Positions 57,746-64,000 of a DNA stretch of 64,000 bases are shown here, in pieces (position 1 is the first letter of the stretch; every line of letters starts with the position of its first letter). Below the pieces are notes generated by a model. The model was not told where the DNA came from and ran no database searches. It saw only the letters and a list, made by a program, of their open reading frames with translations. The DNA lies in NCBI GenBank assembly GCA_963576735.1, contig OY755170.1, positions 26,024,875 through 26,088,874 on the forward strand, in the 5' to 3' direction. The DNA is from Bedellia somnulentella. Lineage: Eukaryota > Arthropoda > Insecta > Lepidoptera > Bedelliidae. Made by a program: the position numbers and the translations under genes.

Positions 57746-58137
57746 TAAACGGCCCTTCAAGGGAATCAGTTGTTGGAGGCAAAGTTGTATAAGTATGTAA
57801 ACTGTATCATGATGGAACCTTAAATATAATATGTGCGCACATATACGTTGTATAACTCCCGTTTTGTACGCAATTAGATGCCAATACAAACTTTCCCGTG
57901 TTATACGTCACGCTCGAGCCGGTGTGGTGTCGGAAGCTTACCGACCCTAGCCAACAAACAAGAAGACGAGCGATATTAGTTTACAAATATACACGTTAAT
58001 ATTTCTTAATGAAGTAGGCAGAAACTTACTGGCTAACCGAGGCATAAGGGTTAGGAAATTGTAAATTAAGTTTAAAATGATTCAACTGTAAACTGATCAC
58101 CAAAGAGCATTGATTTCAACACCTTTTCCCACCGAAG
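57746..58137. other. Unassigned intronic stretch
   Basis: A GC-richer patch at 57905-57960 (CACGCTCGAGCCGGTGTGG, CTTACCGACCCTAGCC) has no open frame that I can assign. Confidence 0.35.
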
Positions 58138-58245
58138 ATGTTTCTGGAGAAATACCCGCTTGCTACAGAAATTCCTTTTGTCGAATTTTTCTCGGAACCA
58201 AACCGTGACTTTATCATGAACAGTAATATTACACGAGATGATTTC
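58138..58245 (+). other. Possible small exon, unrecognised
   Basis: An ATG in the context CCGAAG-ATG opens 36 codons (MFLEKYPLATEIPFVEFFSE, PNRDFIMNSNITRDDF) that end exactly at a good donor, TTC|GTAAGT. An in-frame TGA lies 27 bp upstream. The composition looks protein-like, and the donor plus ATG fit a first exon. Codon statistics over 36 codons are weak evidence, and I do not recognise the protein. It could be chance, or the first exon of a gene nested in the Mbs intron, on the same strand. Confidence 0.25.
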
Positions 58246-59262
58246 GTAAGTTATTACTCCGTATAATCCATAACGGTGTTCTCACTTGTTAAATGTGTCA
58301 TAAGTTTCCTGAAATTAAATTAACATCCTAAGCAATGCCATTGTTTAAATAAACAATAATGGGTGTTGTGTGGTCCAAACTGAAGCTTTCTGACTTATTT
58401 TAATATACTATAGTCATGATTCTGGTGAACAGAGCTTTTTATCTTTTCTTCATTCATTACAATTAAGATTTAAAAAAATAGTTTTAAGTCATCAATATTG
58501 GATTCATTTTAAAAGGGCATTGTTGCAAAGGGCATTTGTTGGGCTTAATATTTTTGGTTGAGCAAGTAAAGTTTTTTATTTTTTTTTTATTTCTAGCTAT
58601 CAGCAAAGTGCGGTGTTTCTCATCTCTTTATATATTACGCATCTACATATTAAAACGTACAGTGTAAACTATGGGAACATCTTTAAGAAAATTGCGCAAC
58701 GGAGGATATAAAATTATGCACATTTATAGTTTATATCCAGAAGGAATGCTTTTAGCTTTCTATTTGTTAAATTATTCATTTAATCAATCAAAAATGCATT
58801 GCACAGACAACGATGTATTTGGCTTAACACAAATACAAATAGAATAAAATAGAATATAAAATCTCTTTAAAAATAAAGTTTAAGTCTTTGATCAAATTAA
58901 CCTCGACAATAGAATAGTGATCTGATCAAATATTTATCTACAATAGACCATACATTTAAGTCGACTATATTAACTTCTTGCTATAGGCAAATAATATAGT
59001 AGTAGCGCCATTAGGCAAAGATTAATATCATATTCTCAATTCGAATGCAGGCTTTAACATTTAATAGAAAAGTATGAGCATGTGTGTCGTGTATATGGTA
59101 TCGTAGTGCAAGTAATATTTGTTTTATTGATTCAATGCACTATTCGAGCATAATTATAACATCATGCATGCACTCCTTTGAATAATCTATGTGAAATTGC
59201 ATAGTCCTCCGACCGCGCATTTTTCGTAATAAAACTTCCAAAGTTTTTGCTTCACGCATTAA
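58246..59262. other. No recognised feature
   Basis: AT-rich intronic sequence without exon or repeat that I can identify. Confidence 0.4.
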
Positions 59263-59620
59263 CATAAACATAAACGTTCACGCCGAATATCCCCGAAGGG
59301 GTTGGCAGAGGTACTAATACTTCTGAACATCACGTGACTTTGTCACCTGGTGTTCAGAGTACCCACGTTTTGCTCGGACAGTGTACTCACGTGATAGGGG
59401 GCAGGCCTATCGCCGTTTTGTACGAATACACTGTCACATGACTAAGTACAACTCAGCCATGTGGGTTTCCTCACGATGTTTTCCCTCACCGTTAGCAACC
59501 ATGATAAATTAACCACACATATGACTTTAGAAAAGACAAATTGGTGTAGGCCCGTCCCAGGATTGGAACTCACGCCCTTCTGTTTTTCGGGCGGGTGTTC
59601 TACCCACTGGACTATCATGT
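59263..59620 (-). mobile_element. SINE-B, full length, with target-site duplication
   Basis: Complete from the (CATAAA)n tail to the tRNA-like head (TACCCACTGGACTATCATG, on plus). The head differs from that of the 31037 copy (box B complement GGATTGGAACTC; anticodon-side TCTGTTTTTCGGGCGG), so there are at least two head subtypes. CGCATTAA flanks both sides (59255-59262; 59621-59628). Confidence 0.9.
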
Positions 59621-59628
59621 CGCATTAA

Positions 59629-60131
59629 TATTTTGTATATATGTACGTGTGTGCATATTTAATTCACCGTAAGTTAATACAGGTATGTGTAACATGCCTG
59701 TTATATGATAGTTGATTAACGCAAAATAATGTCTCTACTAATCAGGGTCACTGAGTCACTCGCGATGACGTAATAAGTTATCATTTTACAAACGATCTGA
59801 GGTGAGTGAAGCTCGGTTTACCGCAAAGGGTTGTTAGAAAGGTCGTGCAATAGCTGTGCTTACGATTATAAGGCAGGTTATAAACAGAATATATCAAACC
59901 GTGTTTACCCCTTCGTTTAAAAGGGTACATGTCCCACTGAAGGCTCTAGCATACCCTTAAGGTGATTTGGTCGAAGGTTGGTAGTGTACTAGCTGGTAAA
60001 TACTCATGGCGTGTTTGTCGTTTTAATAAAGGTTTTATGTACGTAGTAATTTGATGCTAGAGTGACATAGTAAATCAATATGTCTTGGTGCTTGAATTTC
60101 CCGAATGTAAGAACTAGTATTGAACAGAATA
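59629..60131. other. No recognised feature
   Basis: Intronic sequence; nothing recognised. Confidence 0.4.
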
Positions 60132-60386
60132 CATACATACCTACATATACTCACGGCTACAAATCCCCAGAAGGGGCAGCCAGAGCTAAGGAACCAGAAA
60201 TTCCTCAGCCACTTTTGGAAGATGCGTGGGGAAAAGATGGTAAAACAAAGGTTGCCGGTGATGGGTCTCCAACCGCATCGCCCAAAATTCCTTAAAAAGC
60301 CCCAATACCGTTAGTCGCCTCTTACGTACACCCACCGGAAGAATGGGGTAGTGCTATTCTAAGCCGACACTACACAGCAAAGACAC
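60132..60386 (-). mobile_element. SINE-A, full length, with 11-bp target-site duplication
   Basis: All blocks in minus orientation. The duplication TGAACAGAATA lies at 60121-60131 and 60387-60397. Two overlapping open frames here are shadows of the repeat. Confidence 0.93.
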
Positions 60387-60436
60387 TGAACAGAATAGTA
60401 AAGTTCTAATTGCACGATACTCTAAATATACAGTCG

Positions 60437-60616
60437 TTATTTATTTATTTATTTTATTTATTTATTTATTTTATTTATTTTATTTATTTTATTTATTTTA
60501 TTTATTTTATTTATTTTATTTATTTTATTTATTTTATTTATTTTATTTATTTTATTTATTTTATTTATTTTATTTATTTTATTTATTTTATTTATTTTAT
60601 TTATTTTATTTATTTT
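60437..60616 (+). repeat. (TTTATTTAT)n minisatellite, about 17-20 units
   Basis: A 9-bp unit repeated with almost no variation from about 60465, preceded by a (TTTA)n run. Because the unit is a multiple of three it creates a spurious FIYFIY open frame. It abuts the head of a SINE-A at 60617. Confidence 0.97.
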
Positions 60617-61112
60617 AATTGTCGGCTTTGAATACCACTAACCCATTTCTGCCTGTGGATGATCGTAAAAGGCGGCTAAGGTATTGGGGCTTCTTTTAGT
60701 GATTATTGGGCGATGCTGTGTGAGACCCATCTCCAAAAACATTTAGTTTACGATCTTTCCTCACTCATCTTCCAAATGTGGCTCAGAAATTTCTTATTCC
60801 GAATTAAATAATAAAATAATCTTTTATTTCAAAGTAAAAAGATAAATCTTTGTTTTTTGAACGTCAAATTTCAACGTCAATTTCTTAATACTAAGTTTAT
60901 TTCGGATTCGGAAGGTGTTTTGTTGTGAGAAGAACCCGTAAGAAACTCGTCAACACACATCTTTTTTACGTCCATTTACAATTTTGGTGTTAGCCCGGAA
61001 ACATCCTGCACAGAGCCCTGATGACACCATTTACATTATAATAGGCTTTCGATCTAAGAATCTCTGGTTCTTAGATCCCTTCTAGGGTTTTATAGACGCG
61101 AGTATATGTATA
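60617..61112 (+). mobile_element. SINE-A split by a LINE 3' end
   Basis: The left part (60617-60800: GTCGGCTTTGAATACCACTA to GGCTCAGAAATTTCTTATTC) and the right part (about 61060-61112: CTCTGGTTCTTAGATCCCTT..GCGAGTATATGTAT) belong to one SINE-A. The middle is a LINE fragment. Confidence 0.75.
60805..61060 (-). mobile_element. jockey/CR1-like LINE 3' end, inserted in SINE-A
   Basis: The complement carries GGGCTCTGTGCAGGATGTTTCC, GTTTCTTACGGGTTCTTCTC and CCTTCCGAATCCGAAATAA in the same order as 55075-55200, ending in TTATTATTTAATT-like tail. It is 5'-truncated, as expected for target-primed insertion. Confidence 0.8.
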
Positions 61113-61464
61113 CAGTACAAGTAAATTTTACTTTGTCATGATAGGTTAGTAGGAAAAGATAGAATGAAAATAAAAATGGAGAATAATGCTATGCCACTTA
61201 GAAAACTAAGCGACTGAACTGTAACAAATTGCTATGTATGTTGAAATAATAGTTAGATCCAAGGGCAATGTTTTTTAAATGTATCATTGTGGTAAATTCA
61301 CGTTGCCCTACATTATGTATTATTTTTGTACGCACCAGACATACACAAATGCGCATTTCGTTTTTTTTTTACTTTACGGACGAGTTGTTGTGATTTGTTG
61401 TCGTGTTTCAAGGTTCGGTTAGTGTAAAGATTTTCAGTATTCTCGATATTTCAGTTGCAAACTT

Positions 61465-61745
61465 ACTTACTTTAACTCACGCCCGTTGTTCCTATTGGGG
61501 TGGGCAGAGACTATCAATCGCTATTTTGTACGATCCTGACAAATATCTCTTGCTTTTGACACATTCATCATTCTTCTCATACAAGCTCTTTTATTTTTTT
61601 TTACTACGGACTTTTGCCTTCGTAAGAATAAGAACGTTTTAGATTTGGTTTTCAAACATCTTACGCGGCCGTCCTCTACTAACTACACCGTCCACATTGG
61701 CCCTATTATCTCTTTTGCCACTTTGCGTTCATCCAGTTGCATATT
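61465..61745 (-). mobile_element. RTE-like LINE, 3' end fragment
   Basis: On plus: ACTCACGCCCGTTGTTCCTAT, TGGGGTGGGCAGAGACTATC, then the complement of the MNV..AR..C region and CCACTTTGCGTTCATCCAG at the upstream edge. It covers the last 280 bp or so of the element. Confidence 0.8.
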
Positions 61746-63085
61746 TTGCGATATACTTATACGATTGAATAGTGAAATTTGTGCTCTTGCTTTTATACTT
61801 CAATATTTAAAATGATCTATGTTTTGAAGGGTTTTGTACCCAGAAGAGAGTACTCTGTATTGTTATAAAGTGCTCTAGATCTATTCGGAAACTCTTAAAA
61901 AATATTGTGCAGTGACTTTATTCTAGCTCTTAATTAGATTAGATTGTGGAAACAGTTTGTTGGGCGATGTGGTTCAAGTCGCTCACGAATGATCCTTTAC
62001 TATCTGTCCGCCCCACTGAGGGTCCTAGCTAGACTTTTATGTACTAGACTAGAGATAATCATAACATCACTCTCTGCTCGCAAATAAAGAATTACAGGAA
62101 ATAAAACCAAGATGAATGAGTAACTACAAACATATACTTCAAACAAATAACGCATAAATTTCTAATCAGCACAAATACTTGTCGAATGATTAAGAGGAAG
62201 TGTTTCACTTGCATGCACTTTCTGTGTCATTCGAGCCATCTTCTCATTGATAAAACTTCTCGGAAGTTATCTTTACAATGTTTCGCAAAGTTATCTCATA
62301 TTTGATCGCGAAAGAAAATAAAAGCATTTTGTTATGACGTTGTTTGTGGTCATATCAGCACCCATCTTAAATTTCTCGTCATTGTTTATATGTTATCAAT
62401 TTCATTTGTTCAAAGAGTTGTATTGAAAATCAAAATAATATAAATATATATTTGGCTGACTGTGTAGTGTTGGATTAGAATAGCACAATTCTATCTCTTT
62501 CTAAACGAATCTAAGCTTGCTTGTAGGAGTGCTGGACTTTCCAAGTAAATTTTGAGCAATGCGTTTGTAATCTTGGAAACCAATGATAGTTTATTTGTAT
62601 TTCTCTAATCCTTTAAATGTATCAAAAAAGGCCGAGGAAATATGGATTTGTATAACTACAGATATATTTAGAAATGACTAATAATCCTGAGCTATAAGTT
62701 AATGTAGCCGTTAAATATTCTTTTTATTCTGCCTCTTTTACATATCAAGCGTATTAAGTTATTTGTTGACGTTACGTTCACATTAATGAAATAAATAAAT
62801 CGTATATTGTTATTATTTATGATAGCAAATTGTAAGTGTAGCATATCTAAAATAATCTGAATGCAACCTGTTCTGGCCTCGAACTTGAAGAAATGAGTGT
62901 GTACTATTGAACCCAATGAGTCATTTTATATTTCATTCAATTCGCAGCGGAATAATTCGTCCAAAATAAGCTTGAAAGCCTTTATTCTGTTATTTCCTTA
63001 GTTAACGTTTCTACATAGATTTGGTGGCCAATTAAGCCAATTAATTATGTAATATCTCGATAAATTGGGTATACAATGCTTCATA
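61746..63085. other. Mostly unassigned; weak SINE-A relic at 62463-62660
   Basis: CTGTGTAGTGTTGGATTAGA followed by ATAGCAC and a very decayed GAGCAATGCGTTTG block suggests an old plus-strand SINE-A. Nothing else recognised. Confidence 0.45.
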
Positions 63086-63295
63086 CGTACACACATGTAC
63101 TCATGGCTATAAATCCCGAAAAGGGGTAGCTAGAGCTTATAAATCAGAAAATTCTTCAACTACTTTGGGAAGTTGAGTTGGGTATTCAAAAATAAATGTT
63201 TTTGGTGATGGGTCTCCAACCGAATCGTCTAAAAATTAGTCGCCTCTTAGGATCACCCATGGGTGGTAGTGGTATTCTAAACCAACAATAGCACA
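63086..63295 (-). mobile_element. SINE-A, diverged
   Basis: From the ACACATGTACTCATGGCTAT tail to GTGGTATTCTAAACCAACA, with GGTGATGGGTCTCCAACC intact. Confidence 0.85.
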
Positions 63296-63394
63296 AGTAC
63301 TAGTATTTGAACATCGTATGATATACTGACACCTAAAAAAGTTAGTATTCAGTAAGTGAGGTGTTCTATCAGCTGTTACTTTAATAGTTAGGTA

Positions 63395-63720
63395 CACACA
63401 TACTTATAATTACGGCTGTAAATCGCTAAATAAGGGCAGCCGGAACTTCAGAATTGGAAATTCATCAGCCACTGGGGGAATTATTGTGAAATATAGGATT
63501 GTGGAGTTCAGCCACATTGCCAAATATACCAATACACATGATGGTCGCGCCTAGTAGCGATTTGATGGCATTTAAGATAAGTGGACTGTATTTTTTGCGT
63601 TGGTGATACAGTAAAGCATGGGAAACATAAAGAGGACAAAGGATAGTTACTTAGAAAGCCCCAATACCCTAAGTCGCGTCATACGACACCCGGGGCAAGG
63701 AATGGGTTTGTGCAATTCTT
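63395..63720 (-). mobile_element. SINE-A, two separated decayed pieces
   Basis: A tail-side piece (63395-63485: TAATTACGGCTGTAAATCGC, TCATCAGCCACT) and a head-side piece (63650-63720: AAAGCCCCAATACCCTAAG, CATACGACACCC, GGAATGGGTTTGTGC) flank 165 bp of unrelated sequence. They are probably one interrupted copy. Confidence 0.6.
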
Positions 63721-64000
63721 CATTATGTTCATAGATGTGTAGGCACGATACCGAATGCGAATCCGGACCTCCTACATTGGCAGCCAGTTCATGAGCCAGC
63801 TAAATCGACGGAAGTCGCACAATATATTAATGAAATTACCAGACTCATCAGTTTTCTGTTTGCATCTCATCTAGGGCTGTAACACATTTCATTTTAGCTC
63901 GTAACATTATGTAATTGAAGATAAATTTACTCTCGACTCGTATACCTATTCTATCTGAATTGCTTTTGGCAAGTTAGTGAGCATAAAATAGGTGGAGTAA

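Larger units (their letters stand above)
52373..64000 (+). other. Mbs intron 1 (at least 11.6 kb, open at the right)
   Basis: No ACIDxNLDMVEFL-like second ankyrin exon was found to the right, so the intron probably runs out of the window. 52373-53820 has no recognised element. From 53.8 kb onward it is dominated by RTE, SINE and LINE insertions listed separately. Confidence 0.75.

Noticed and set aside
60410..60631. 73-codon open frame with FIY repeats
   Set aside because: It is an artefact of the 9-bp TTTATTTAT minisatellite, whose unit is a multiple of three.
1..64000. CRISPR arrays, operons, bacterial promoters or terminators
   Set aside because: Spliced genes, SINEs and non-LTR LINEs show this is animal nuclear DNA; no regularly spaced repeats with unique spacers are present.

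Overview
This window looks like a piece of a lepidopteran (moth or butterfly) nuclear genome. It is AT-rich and gene-poor, with very long introns, and is crowded with SINEs and non-LTR retrotransposon debris of kinds familiar from Lepidoptera. I recognise only two host genes, each represented by its 5' exons. On the minus strand, three exons of DIP2 (disco-interacting protein 2) lie at 46001-46088, 16866-16946 and 10598-10714. Their phases match (1-1-1) and they encode the N-terminal DMAP1-binding region. On the plus strand, exon 1 of the myosin phosphatase targeting subunit (Mbs/MYPT) lies at 52130-52372. It carries a MyPhoNE motif, a RIRF PP1-docking motif and the first ankyrin repeat. The two genes are divergent, with about 6 kb between their start codons. 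Everything left of 46 kb is DIP2 intron (or lies beyond exon 3 towards an exon outside the window), and everything right of 52.4 kb appears to be Mbs intron 1.

The rest is mobile-element sequence. The commonest family, here called SINE-A (about 240-250 bp, ending in an ATGT repeat), occurs roughly 30 times as full, truncated or decayed copies on both strands. Two other families are tRNA-headed: SINE-B (about 350 bp) and SINE-C (150-300 bp). An RTE-like LINE is present as one long 5'-truncated pseudogene (55298-56395) and many 3' fragments. There is also an I/LOA-type LINE with endonuclease, RT and RNase H remnants and a TAA-repeat tail (48851-51195), fragments of CR1/jockey-type LINEs, a MITE family with long inverted ends, and a composite repeat (element Z) present twice.

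Layout: 0-10 kb, element Z copy 1, decayed RTE/SINE-A pieces and a cluster of promoter-like motifs near 7.4-7.55 kb; 10.6-17 kb, DIP2 exons 3 and 2; 17-46 kb, DIP2 intron 1 packed with repeats; 46-52 kb, the intergenic space holding the I/LOA LINE; 52-64 kb, Mbs exon 1 and intron 1, with nested RTE and SINE insertions and a 9-bp minisatellite.

The most interesting pattern is that the RTE-like LINE and all three SINE families, otherwise unrelated in sequence, end in the same small two-stem structure (an outer GGC/GCC-type stem around a CCC-loop-GGG hairpin) followed by GTGA(G). This suggests that one retrotransposition machinery mobilises all of them. Several nested insertions with clear target-site duplications allow relative dating. 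All repeat boundaries were read by eye and are approximate unless a target-site duplication is given.
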